From assembly GCF_002161285.1 (NCBI RefSeq), contig NZ_NFHH01000015.1:1-64000 (forward strand): a stretch of DNA of 64,000 bases, written 5' to 3'. Within the stretch, counting starts at the first letter, position 1. Each line of letters begins with the position of its first letter. Made by a program: the position numbers and the translations under genes. Below the pieces are notes generated by a model. The model was given only the letters and a program-made list of their open reading frames with translations. It made no database searches and had not been told where the DNA came from. The stretch comes from Blautia sp. An81. Its GTDB lineage: Bacteria; Bacillota; Clostridia; Lachnospirales; Lachnospiraceae. Of this stretch, positions 56,485 through 64,000 are shown in pieces.

Positions 56485-57480
56485 ATGGATGTACGAGCCA
56501 AAATTGTTGATCAGGTTCTAGAATCTCTCCCGGAATTATCTGCAGATATCCGGGAGAGGATTGAAAGAACCTTACTTACCAGCCTGCAAGGATACGAAGT
56601 GCAGGAACGCTGCACCGAAGTCGCTGTCCATGACAATACCAACATGGGGCTTGTCCGCAAGTTTATCGCTACCAAAAAACTGGAAGGCAAGTCCGAAAGG
56701 ACCCTGCGGCGGTACCAGCCGGAGTTAGAAAAACTCGTTTACTTTTTGGATAAGAAGCTATATGAAGTAAGCTCCTATGATCTCCGGCTCTACCTATCGC
56801 TCTATAAAGAGCAACGAAAAATCAGTAACCGAACCCTTGAAAATATGCGGAAGACAATCTCCACATTTTTCGGCTGGTTACACGACGAGGGGCTGATTGG
56901 TCAAAATCCAGCTCGGGCTGTGAAGCAAATCAAGTATGACAAAATAGTCCGCAAACCATTCTCCTCCGTGGATCGTGAGAAGTTGAAAAATGCCTGCTGC
57001 TGTTTGCGTGACCTTGCCCTTACGGAATTCCTTTATGCCTCCGGCCTGCGGGTTTCCGAGATTATCTCCCTGGATCGTACCAGTATAGATTTCATAACTC
57101 GGGAGGCAACCGTAATAGGCAAAGGCGGCAAAGAGCGCCGGTTTTACCTCTCAGAGGTCTGTGCTGAATACCTGCGACAGTACCTCAATAGCCGAATAGA
57201 TGATAACCCTGCTTTGTTCGCAGGTGTCAAAGCTCCCTATCGCCGCCTTACAAAAGAGGGAGTAGAGTACATTGTTAAGGATCTCGGCAAAAAGGCCGGT
57301 GTGAGCAATGTCCACCCACATCGTTTCCGCCGGACCCTTGCCACTGATCTGGTCCGCAAGGGTGTCCCGATCCAGGACGTTGCTCAAATCCTGGGCCACT
57401 CCGACCTGCGTACCACCCAGGTATATGTAGCTCTCGACCAAAGCACTGTGAAATACCACTATAGTCAAGCCGTTGCGTAA
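56485..57480 (+). CDS. Tyrosine recombinase, probable shufflon invertase (Rci/Xer-like)
   Basis: 331 aa with AAAAGGAGAAAGT before the ATG. N-terminal SAM-like core-binding domain (about residues 52-150, VRKFIATKKLEGKSERTLRRY) and catalytic domain: R189 in ASGLRVSEI, K213/K216 in IGKGGKERRF, H279 and R282 in HPHRFRRT, H305 in LGHSDLRTT and nucleophile Y314. All six catalytic positions are present. The first ~50 residues are an extra helical part. It lies 92 bp from the first crossover site of the array and points towards it, the plan of rci in plasmid shufflons. An integrase role is possible but less likely, since lysis genes separate it from the att site. Confidence 0.85.
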   Translation: MDVRAKIVDQVLESLPELSADIRERIERTLLTSLQGYEVQERCTEVAVHDNTNMGLVRKFIATKKLEGKSERTLRRYQPELEKLVYFLDKKLYEVSSYDLRLYLSLYKEQRKISNRTLENMRKTISTFFGWLHDEGLIGQNPARAVKQIKYDKIVRKPFSSVDREKLKNACCCLRDLALTEFLYASGLRVSEIISLDRTSIDFITREATVIGKGGKERRFYLSEVCAEYLRQYLNSRIDDNPALFAGVKAPYRRLTKEGVEYIVKDLGKKAGVSNVHPHRFRRTLATDLVRKGVPIQDVAQILGHSDLRTTQVYVALDQSTVKYHYSQAVA

Positions 57481-57505
57481 AGGACCGCATAAATTTTAAA
57501 AAATC

Positions 57506-57518
57506 GCCTCTTTGAGGC
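57506..57518. terminator. Terminator between recombinase and cassette array
   Basis: GCCTC-TTT-GAGGC. On the minus strand it is followed by GATTTTTT, so it ends transcripts coming through the cassettes; on the plus strand TTGTTTG follows, serving the recombinase. Confidence 0.7.
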
Positions 57519-57572
57519 TTGTTTGCTATGCAATTCTTTATCCAGCAGCCAGGTAAAGGAGTTACTTCAAAA

Positions 57573-57902
57573 AGCTCCTCTTTAGCATTAATCCCATCAA
57601 CAGGTTTTAATGATGGGAGCAGCTTCCAAAAAGATTTTTTCTTGCTATCATCAAGCGACCAGAGTGCAAATAGAGCATCGTATTTTTCGATAAATGATCA
57701 AAATCGAAGCCAATGGAAAGAAATTCCAACAACATTGCCATCTGAAGGAACAATACTTGGATATCGAGAAGTATTTTATATGGATGATTCTCCGCATGCA
57801 ATGGTTAAAGTTACGGAGCTATTTCCCATTACTGGAAGACAACATTTTGCATTCTACAACATAAATGTATGGAGTTCATGGACCTCAATAGCTCCTTCAT
57901 AA
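57573..57902 (+). pseudogene. Silent tail-fibre C-terminal cassette G
   Basis: 109 codons from AGC-TCC-TCT-TTA, encoding SSSLALIPSTGFNDG and ending HFAFYNINVWSSWTSIAPS, stop TAA at 57900-57902. No start of its own is needed; it becomes coding when its site recombines with the one in the fibre gene. Lies opposite to the gene, so inversion S1-S7 would join it. Its stop overlaps site S2. Confidence 0.82.
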
Positions 57903-58185
57903 CTCCTCTTTGGCTAAAAGTAATATGGATGTTATATGGGTCAATCAGGATGGTGCATACATATTTTCGCTTCCGCCAGGGAAAATGGCTATCGTAATGA
58001 CATACCACGGGATATATCCACATTATCATTCTAGTTTGTCTGGCATAATACAAGCAAATCAGCTTGGCGGGGATGTCCAAAATGAAAATGTAATAACAAG
58101 CGTAAATAACGAGCAAAGCACGGTATCTGTTTATGCTAAAGATGATGAGGCAACGCAAGCGGTTATCCTTATGCCGAGGCTGTAA
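57901..58185 (+). pseudogene. Silent tail-fibre C-terminal cassette F
   Basis: 94 codons from S2: NSSLAKSNMDVIWVNQDGAY to ATQAVILMPRL. Opposite orientation to the fibre gene. Its last 17 bp overlap the end of cassette E on the other strand (58169-58185), so two C-termini share the same bases. Confidence 0.82.
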
Positions 58186-58471
58186 GACTAATCCATCCAT
58201 ACCATTCTGAGTCTATGTTTTTGTTTACCAGGACAGTTCCAGAAGCAACATATTTACTCCACCAATCTGGATCCTCGGTACTGACCATAGTGCCAATCAA
58301 TAATGATCTGTTAGATTGGATATACATACGCATATACATAATTTCACACTGATTGGGATTTATTTGTCCATCTATGTAAAGCTCGCCTTCAGAATATACT
58401 CTTGATGTAAATTCTACCCCACCATTCGGAATCCTAGAAAAAATTCCCGATAGTGTTGCTAAAGAGGAGTA
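58169..58471 (-). pseudogene. Silent tail-fibre C-terminal cassette E
   Basis: 100 codons from S3: YSSLATLSGIFSRIPNGGVE to SEWYGWISLTASA. Same orientation as the fibre gene but not adjacent to it. Contains MYMRMYIQSNRSLLIGTMVS; predicted beta-rich, as fibre tips are. Confidence 0.82.
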
Positions 58472-58481
58472 GAGAAAAATC

Positions 58482-58838
58482 AACTCCTCTTTGGCAATTA
58501 AGAAGTACATATCAGAATCCCATGCTAACGGATTTGAGTGTACAGCACTTGTGCAAGGAAACGTAGTCATGTTTAAAGTACGTGGATCAGCTGCTACTAA
58601 TCTTGGTACAAGTGATCAGTATGCCTACTGCGGTACTTTTTCGCAATTAAAGCCATTGATAACTGATAACTCCGATCATATAAAACGTGTGGTGATCACC
58701 CATAAGTATATTGGGCAGTTACGTTTTGATGTAGATACCTGTCAGCTACGTATGGGATATACTTTTAATTATAACGGTAATGCTGTAGATATTCCGGAAG
58801 GAACTAATTTCTACATGGAGGAAATATTTATACTATGA
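58482..58838 (+). pseudogene. Silent tail-fibre C-terminal cassette D
   Basis: 118 codons from S4: NSSLAIKKYISESHANGFE to GTNFYMEEIFIL. The longest cassette and in opposite orientation; a simple S4-S7 inversion would place it on the gene. Ends tail-to-tail with cassette C with 8 bp between the stops. Confidence 0.82.
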
Positions 58839-58846
58839 TTCATTAC

Positions 58847-59101
58847 TTAAAGCTTTGCATAAATCCAGTGCAAGAAAATGTAGTCGTTGATATCCCAGTC
58901 CACCCAAGCAGTATAACCTGTATCAGAACTTTGATTGAATCCTCCCAGCCGTAGCCCAACATTACCCGATACCTCCTGCATATATGCAGCCAACAATACG
59001 CACCCAGAGGGAACGTTAATATATCCGTAAGACTTTCCACCGGCAGGCGAAAATTTTACATTTCCGGCTTGAGTCACAATTTTCCCTGCTAAAGAGGAGT
59101 T
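58847..59101 (-). pseudogene. Silent tail-fibre C-terminal cassette C
   Basis: 84 codons from S5: NSSLAGKIVTQAGNVKFSP to INDYIFLHWIYAKL. Same orientation as the gene. The TAA stop of cassette B overlaps its first codon. Confidence 0.82.
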
Positions 59102-59402
59102 ATGAGATTTTGAATACCCAAACTCTGACCCACTGCTGGGTTTTAAAATTAATAGTGAATTTTCCACCGCCAATACTTGTGTCCTGTAATTCTACGATTT
59201 CTCCAAGAGTGGAATATCTGTAGTTATCTGTCCTCATATACAGGAGCAATGCACATGGCGGGTGAACGTCTGTTGAGCCATTAAGCTGTCGAATAAATAT
59301 AAGATACAGGTTATCAACACTCATACCTGCATCTACAGTTATAGATGTCTCTCCTGAAATAGATGCAACACCTGTACATTGTAAATGTGATAAAGAGGAG
59401 TT
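59100..59402 (-). pseudogene. Silent tail-fibre C-terminal cassette B
   Basis: 100 codons from S6: NSSLSHLQCTGVASISGETS to KTQQWVRVWVFKIS. It lies directly after the expressed cassette in the same orientation, so deletion between S6 and S7, or two inversions, would activate it. An internal ATG (MSVDNLYLIF) has no ribosome site. Confidence 0.82.
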
Positions 59403-59410
59403 GAATCCGG

Positions 59411-60451
59411 CTAAAAAATGGATCTTCCTGTCATATAGGCCAGATGCAGATTTATTCCAAATCCGGCAACAAGTTTTTCAGGAGATGTAAAAGTTACTGC
59501 GCCATCGGTCCTGATATTTACCCTAATGTTCTTTCCCGCGTATGAAATATTTGGATAAAAGGTAAGGTCTATATCCGGCCGGAATTCTTCGGGAATGCTG
59601 CCGACAGTTGCCATGAAAAATTCAGCTTCAGCAGGTACTTCTTTCGCAAGGTTGCCCGCACACCGAAGATATACGGCCTGCCCACTACGATACATATATC
59701 CTTTTGGGTAATAGGAACTATTGGTAAGTGTATAGCTATTCAGGTTAAATTGGTCCTTTAAAGAGGAGTTTATTGTAGTAATATTCTTTTCCGCCGCTAC
59801 GATCCTGTCTAATAAGGTTTTTCCAAATCGTCCGTCTAATACCGTATTGGCAACTGTAGTGGTACCGTTGTTCACCACCTTGGCAAATGCAGCAATGCCG
59901 GATACTCCCAGATCAGCAAACCATTTCGCAATCTTTCCGAAAAGAGTTTTGTTCGCTTCCCCACTGGTAATGTTTGCCCGTGAAGAGGCCTGGCTGAAGG
60001 CCTGGACCATATCGCTTGCTGCTCCCCACTTTCCATCTCCCCGTAGATAATCATCGTGATTTCCGGCCGCAGGGGCAGGAACAAGCCCTGCTCCTCCTGC
60101 GGCGCTTGCTGTTGCAGCTTTAAAAGCAGCATAAGTAGTATCCTTGTCCGCTCCCCATTCTGCGGTACCATCTTCGGACCACCTCAGGACTTGTCCTGCT
60201 GATCCGCCAGAAGGAATATGTTTGTTTCCGGATCCCGTTGGGTGAACGTATTTGTTCGCCCCTACGGCTATTCCGTCCAGTTTCTTCTTATCCTCTGCAG
60301 ACATACGGCCGTCTTTTTCTGTAGTAGCATTTTTCAGCTTTTCCTCTACGGTCTCCCCATCTGCGCAAAATACAACATCTGATGAAGTATGTACATAGTA
60401 GATATTTCCCTGCTCATCCTGTACCTCAACAAATAATTTCTGAGCTGCCAT
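59411..60451 (-). CDS. Phage tail fibre with switchable C-terminus (cassette A expressed)
   Basis: 346 aa with AAGGAGG before the ATG. Constant part residues 1-227: MAAQKLFVEVQDEQGNIYYV, a segment MSAEDKKKLDGIAVGANKYVHP typical of tail fibres, and an APAAGNHDDYLRGDGKWGAAS repeat-like region. Site S7 encodes N228-S229-S230-L231. Variable part residues 232-346 (KDQFNLNSYTL to AYMTGRSIF) is cassette A, with SIPEEFRPDIDLTFYPNI resembling receptor-binding tips. It lies at the end of the tail operon. The tip that meets the host surface would therefore change by recombination. Confidence 0.88.
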   Translation of the reverse strand: MAAQKLFVEVQDEQGNIYYVHTSSDVVFCADGETVEEKLKNATTEKDGRMSAEDKKKLDGIAVGANKYVHPTGSGNKHIPSGGSAGQVLRWSEDGTAEWGADKDTTYAAFKAATASAAGGAGLVPAPAAGNHDDYLRGDGKWGAASDMVQAFSQASSRANITSGEANKTLFGKIAKWFADLGVSGIAAFAKVVNNGTTTVANTVLDGRFGKTLLDRIVAAEKNITTINSSLKDQFNLNSYTLTNSSYYPKGYMYRSGQAVYLRCAGNLAKEVPAEAEFFMATVGSIPEEFRPDIDLTFYPNISYAGKNIRVNIRTDGAVTFTSPEKLVAGFGINLHLAYMTGRSIF

Positions 60452-60477
60452 ATAAAATCCTCCTTCCTCGGACAGGA

Positions 60478-62002
60478 TTATTCAACAACCTTGAAGAAAA
60501 GTTTGACCTGTTTCGCTGTTGCATACTCAGTTCCTACCCGCACATTGTCTCCATCTTTTCCTGCCGGTCCAGTTGCACCGTCCTGGCCGGGATCTCCTTT
60601 TTCTCCTTTTTTCGCCCTTAATACCCTGTGCACCCGAAAGGTCTGTAAGGAATGTGAAATCTGACGCACCCTTTACATAAAGCTTTGCATTATCTTCATC
60701 TTCTACATCTGACGCAATCAACACAAATTTTCCTTGTGCCACATTGGCTTTATCTGCGTTCATTGCAGATACGGAAGTGTAAGTCTTGTAAACACTGAAT
60801 CCTTCTCCTGTTTCACCTTTTTCGCCTTTATCACCTTTTGCTCCTTTAATATTTACAGACTTTACCCAAGATCCAGTAGCTTTGGAATAGACATCAAAAG
60901 TCGAAGTATCCAAATAAAAGTCTCCGGTCTTTCCTTGACTGCTTGGTGCTCCTGCTCCTGATAGCCAAGTTGCTCCATCTTCACCATCAGTTCCCGGCGC
61001 ACCATCAGTGCCATCTTTTCCCGGAGTTCCAGTTGCTCCAGTGGCACCTTTGATATTCCCTTTCTTTGACCATGTGCCAGAAGCTTTATTATATATGTCA
61101 AAAGTGGATGTATTCAGGAAGAAGTCCCCGTCCTTTCCCTGATCAGTAGGTGCTGCAGTACCGAACAGCCATGTTGCACCATCCTCTCCTGGTGCTCCGT
61201 CGGCGCCGTCTTCACCTGGTGTTCCAGTTGCTCCAGTGGCGCCTTTGATACTTCCAACATATGCCCATTTCGCCGTTGTTGCATTTCCGGCAGTCGTACA
61301 CTTATATACTGCTCCGGTACTGGTATTTAAGTACATATCATTTACCAGTGCAGAAGTCACTCCAGAACCGCTAAATACAGTCCCTTCCGCATTTGTTCCA
61401 GTAATGGCTGTCCCAGAAAACCACTGAGACCCTCGGGTGCCTGTAGCTCCCTTAATGTTTCCTTTCTTTGACCATGTACCAGAAGCTTTATTATATACAT
61501 CAAATGTAGATGTATTCAGGTAAAAATCTCCATCTTTTCCCTGACTTGAAGGAGCAGAAGTTCCAAACAGCCAGGTTGCTCCGTCTGTTCCATCCTGACC
61601 ATTGGATCCAGTCTGGCCTGTGGCGCCTTTAATGTTTCCAATCTTATTCCAGGTACCTGACTCTTTTTTATAAATATCATAGTTGCTGGTATTGAGATAG
61701 AAGTCTCCGTCTTTTCCCTGGCCTGAGGGAGCCGCTGATCCAGAGAGCCATGTAGCTCCATCTGAGCCTGCCGGGCCTGCACCGCCCTGATTTACTTCTG
61801 CCTGCCAGGTTGATCCATCCCAGAAGTGATATTTTTTCTGTTCTTCAACATATACTTTTAATCCGGCATACTTCTGTATGTCCGGGATAGTTGCCAGATC
61901 TGAATACTTTGCAACTACCTCTCTTGCGTCTAACGGTCTCTGTGCCGCTAAGTCAAAACCGGCTGCAACCGGGATGTTTGAACCAAAATATTTCTGTGCC
62001 AT
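60478..62002 (-). CDS. Collagen-like phage tail fibre, frame broken near the 3' end
   Basis: About 507 aa if the frame is mended. N-terminal MAQKYFGSNIPVAAGFDLAAQRPLDAREVVAKYSDLATIP is a tail-protein head; then repeats of DGATWL(S/F)G..AP..QGKDGDFYLNTS(T/N).D.Y.K.SGTW, each followed by a (G-x-y)n collagen-like bridge; then a long Gly-x-y end. At the A-run 60607-60612 (minus strand GGCGAAAAAAGGAG) the Gly-x-y pattern leaves the frame, which otherwise ends at 60527; one nucleotide less restores GEKGEKGDPGQDG and a stop at 60478. It may be programmed, length-variable or an error. Confidence 0.75.
60830..61765 (-). repeat. Internal direct repeats of the collagen-like fibre gene
   Basis: Four near-identical copies of a DGATWL...NTSTFDIYNKASGTW unit and one divergent copy (RGSQWFSGTAITG) of about 50 residues plus Gly-x-y bridges. 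Nearly identical DNA stretches, such as CCATCTTTTCCCTG-type segments, make this a place for slippage or recombination. Confidence 0.7.
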
Positions 62003-62022
62003 AATCTTTATCCTCCTTTAAA

Positions 62023-62840
62023 TCATACATTGAATGTTACTGCAAATCCGCTCTGTGTTGTCGGTTCACTTACATAAACGGTATAGCTCTGAGCTGTGCC
62101 ATCTAAGCCGGTGACACTTACAGTTTTCTTTGCAAAAGAGCTGGTAACATCAAATCCATTTGGGTCTACGATCTTGCTTAAAGTCCAACCTGGAGGACAA
62201 GCGATACACATACGCTTGTTATCAATCGTGTAGGTATACTTCTGGGTTCCCTTTGTAACTACTTTCTTCTCCAGTGCTTTGATCTGGTCCTGTGTTGGTG
62301 ACGACGCAGACGCATCTAAAGAACCGATATACAAAGGATATACAAATGTATAGCTCTGTGCGCTGGAGTCCACGGTACCGTCCTTAGCGTCTGTTACTCT
62401 TGCTTTGAGCTGGCAGTTGGCATTGATGGGCTGCTCATAGGTATATGTCTCAGTTCCTCCCCCTGCTTTCGGAGCGTCAATGGTACCAATAACCGCAGAG
62501 TCCTTCAAAAATTCTACCTTTTTAATATTCTCCGATTTTTTCGTGATATTGGCCGTAAGTACAATCTCCTCCAAGGTCGTACCTTTTTCTCTTACTCCTC
62601 CTGCCGGGGAAGCAGAAAAAGAGATGGTCGGTTTTGTATAAGGGTACAAAATATCATCCAACATTTTTTTACACTCACACCGTCAAATGTGCTTCCTGCC
62701 GGTATGCCTCCATGGGGTGATACTGTAGGTGTCGGATTACTATAAACTACTGACTCTGCCTCTGTAAGCGGTGTTACGTCTTCAATAACTTCGCCAGTTT
62801 CTTCATTCAATAACTGAATCTGCACTTTTTTTAATGCCAT
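62023..62840 (-). CDS. Phage tail protein read across an A7 slippery site
   Basis: Begins MALKKVQIQLLNEETGEVIED at 62840, with GCGAGGAAG upstream inside the end of the previous gene. The zero frame reaches V-K-K at A7 (62664-62670) and then stops after 23 odd residues (82 aa, stop 62592). A -1 shift at A-AAA-AAA continues as MLDDILYPYTKPTISFSASPAGG to the stop at 62023, total about 272 aa. GSTFDGVSVKK-MLDDILYPYTKPTI reads as one domain of phage neck/tail proteins. The 213-aa second part has an ATG but no ribosome site. Beta-rich; possible fibre or decoration protein. Confidence 0.72.
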
Positions 62841-62856
62841 AATTTCTTCCTCGCTT

Positions 62857-63525
62857 TCATTCTTCAATAACTTCCAGACCCATATTTGGTCCTGCTTTAA
62901 TTCCATCGGCGCTTCCGCCGGATATGGTTTGCTTTCTGGTAACATAAAAATACCAGTGTCCCGCTTTTCTCGCTGACGCTGGTATATTTTCTTCAATGAC
63001 CACGATTGGTCCTGTATCAATATGTTCTTGTAACTTTTCTGCCAGATTCTCCAGATCCGCTGCCGAAGCATATGCCCCAGTGCCGCCCTGGATCGTAACC
63101 GTAGACGCATTGGCCACGCTGGAGAAAGTATCCAGTGTGATCGTTGCTAATTTCATTTCTACTTCCGACGGTAGATAATCCCATTGCCCCTGATATGCTA
63201 CAGCAAGCGAATATAAAATTTCACCCTCGTCTGGATCTGCAGCATAAAGGCCAATTTCCTTTATGTAATATCCGGATTCCAGTCCTTGGTTTCCTATCAC
63301 AGTCCTTATTTTAACAGTATCATTGTCAACAACTTCTATACTGCTTAATGCAAAGTCCTGTCTCTTTTCCTTTAATGCTATGGCTTTTGTTAGGTCTTCG
63401 GAATCCGTATAGTCTCCTTCTCCTGTTGATATTTTGGTAAATTCCAGGTTTACGCTTCCTGTCTGTACTTTGTTGATGAGTGCAAGACCTTTTTCTGTTA
63501 TGACCGCCTTTTTAAATCTCGCCAC
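62857..63525 (-). CDS. Phage tail-fibre/collar protein (DUF3751-like N-terminus)
   Basis: 222 aa. MARFKKAVITEKGLALINKVQTGSVNLEFTKISTGEG...SGYYIKEIGLYAADPDEGEILYSL is the typical N-terminal module that attaches tail fibres to the baseplate in P2-like phages. The usual long distal part is absent; it ends after GIKAGPNMGLEVIEE. Follows gpI with a 6-bp gap, as in P2 (gene I then H). Confidence 0.85.
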   Translation of the reverse strand: MARFKKAVITEKGLALINKVQTGSVNLEFTKISTGEGDYTDSEDLTKAIALKEKRQDFALSSIEVVDNDTVKIRTVIGNQGLESGYYIKEIGLYAADPDEGEILYSLAVAYQGQWDYLPSEVEMKLATITLDTFSSVANASTVTIQGGTGAYASAADLENLAEKLQEHIDTGPIVVIEENIPASARKAGHWYFYVTRKQTISGGSADGIKAGPNMGLEVIEE

Positions 63526-63531
63526 TGCTGC

Positions 63532-64000
63532 TCACCTCCTCCCATCTATAGAAATCGTCGCTATCGGTTGCATAATACAGGCAGTATAAATCGCCTGGCG
63601 CACATAATGCAGGCCTTCGTCCTCTATAATCCAATGAGGCGTCATGGCCTGAATGGATCCAACGTATACCTGCTGTTCGCTTTCCCGCATTACCCATATC
63701 CGCCTCAGATGGCTCCTGGTATTTTTCACCTTTTTTATGATCTCATTGAATCGGGCTATCATATCGAATGTAAGCTGGGCAGAGGTTTCTATATCGAATG
63801 TTCCCGGAGTATATGGCCCTTCCCGGTAGTCAAACCATTCCGTAACCTTTCCTTCTCCAAAAACCACCTGGATCAATTCTTCTACAGCCGATGGGGTCCC
63901 TGCTTTGGAATACCATTTCATGGTACTCTTAACAATCGCTCTTTTTTGCTCTAAAGGCATATCCTGGCTGTAATACATGGTCCTCATTTCTACTGCCAAT
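63532..64000 (-). CDS. P2 gpI-like baseplate/tail protein (partial, runs off window)
   Basis: At least 156 aa; the 5' end is outside the window. MPLEQKRAIVKSTMKWYSKAGTPSAVEELIQVVFGEGKVTEWFDYREGPYTPGTF is the phage tail protein I (Tail_P2_I) signature. It supports a contractile-tail phage. Confidence 0.85.
   Translation of the reverse strand, partial: LAVEMRTMYYSQDMPLEQKRAIVKSTMKWYSKAGTPSAVEELIQVVFGEGKVTEWFDYREGPYTPGTFDIETSAQLTFDMIARFNEIIKKVKNTRSHLRRIWVMRESEQQVYVGSIQAMTPHWIIEDEGLHYVRQAIYTACIMQPIATISIDGRR

Larger units (their letters stand above)
57573..59770. repeat. Tail-fibre shufflon: seven crossover sites
   Basis: Sites (sense of the cassette): S1 57573-57584 (+, AGCTCCTCTTTA), S2 57901-57912 (+), S3 58460-58471 (-, TACTCCTCTTTA), S4 58482-58493 (+), S5 59090-59101 (-), S6 59391-59402 (-), S7 59759-59770 (-, in the expressed gene). 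S2 and S4 read AACTCCTCTTTG; S5, S6 and S7 read AACTCCTCTTTA. Invariant core CTCCTCTTT. In every case the frame is xxC-TCC-TCT-TTR, giving (N/S/Y)-S-S-L at the head of a cassette that ends in its own stop. S3 and S4 lie back to back, 10 bp apart. Inversion between opposite sites, or deletion between like sites, changes the C-terminus of the fibre. Confidence 0.88.

Noticed and set aside
56485-57480. Prophage integrase responsible for the att site at 53.84 kb
   Set aside because: It is separated from the junction by four lysis/tail genes and lies beside the crossover sites. Not excluded, but an invertase role explains more.
59100-59324. Cassette frames with internal ATGs (for example 57519, 57910, 58491, 59324) as independent genes
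   Set aside because: None has a ribosome site; all are parts of frames that begin at the crossover site.
57573-60451. Diversity-generating retroelement as the cause of fibre variation
   Set aside because: No reverse transcriptase, no template/variable repeat pair with adenine-specific changes; variation is by whole cassettes with shared crossover sites.

Overview
The window looks like a chromosome segment of a spore-forming Firmicute of the Lachnospiraceae type (Blautia/Mediterraneibacter/Dorea-like). The basis is inference from gene content: the trmK-nif3 genes beside rpoD-dnaG, AGGAGG ribosome sites, moderate GC, a long nucleoside kinase with an N-terminal TGS-like part, and a sporulation-type peptidoglycan-binding gene. 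No 16S gene is present, so the genus is not fixed.

Layout. 1-12.3 kb: mostly minus-strand metabolic and repair genes (aldo/keto reductase, endonuclease III, UlaG-like hydrolase, Y-family polymerase, SRAP protein), a larB-larC1 nickel-pincer cofactor pair with an AEC transporter and an HD protein, and an ECF sigma/DUF4179 pair. 12.3-26.3 kb: MTA/SAH nucleosidase, a MarR gene with a YczE-like/cytidylate-kinase fusion, a D,D-carboxypeptidase, a LytTR two-component system facing a FtsX-type ABC transporter, and folC. 26.4-26.7 kb: a five-unit array of about 52 bp hairpin repeats. 26.8-32.6 kb: genes with signs of decay (a GH3 C-terminal orphan and an MMPL transporter with an internal deletion), plus a YhgE-like heptad-repeat protein and a TetR regulator. 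32.7-41.6 kb: a haem/iron locus made of a Shp-like surface haem-binding protein, binding protein, permease and ATPase. A TetR gene divides it from a heterodimeric IrtAB/YbtPQ-like ABC pair, and the same palindrome GTTAG-N6-CTAAC lies in front of both transport units. 41.6-52.8 kb: a conserved block (uridine-kinase-like, NIF3, trmK, rpoD, dnaG, dGTPase, nfo), tRNA-Leu(AAG), an amidohydrolase and glpK.

52.9 kb to the right edge: a host peptidoglycan-binding/sporulation-type gene is cut off at 53843, where a contractile-tailed (P2/Mu-like tail module) prophage begins. Reading inward, the prophage has lysis genes (amidase, holin, XhlA-like, XkdX-like), a tyrosine recombinase, then tail-fibre and baseplate genes.

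The main find is a tail-fibre shufflon at 57573-59770. Seven copies of a short site, core CTCCTCTTT and usually AACTCCTCTTT, lie in both orientations. Each begins an alternative C-terminal cassette for the fibre gene at 59411-60451. The site itself encodes Asn-Ser-Ser-Leu, so recombination keeps the reading frame. One cassette is expressed in this assembly; six are silent, three in each orientation. The XerC/D-like recombinase at 56485-57480 lies next to the array, as rci does in plasmid shufflons. Two tail genes also have frame breaks at A-runs (A7 at 62664-62670, A6 at 60607-60612), and a 17-bp inverted repeat encloses 157 bp upstream of the recombinase. Together these suggest a prophage with several layers of variation in its host-recognition apparatus.
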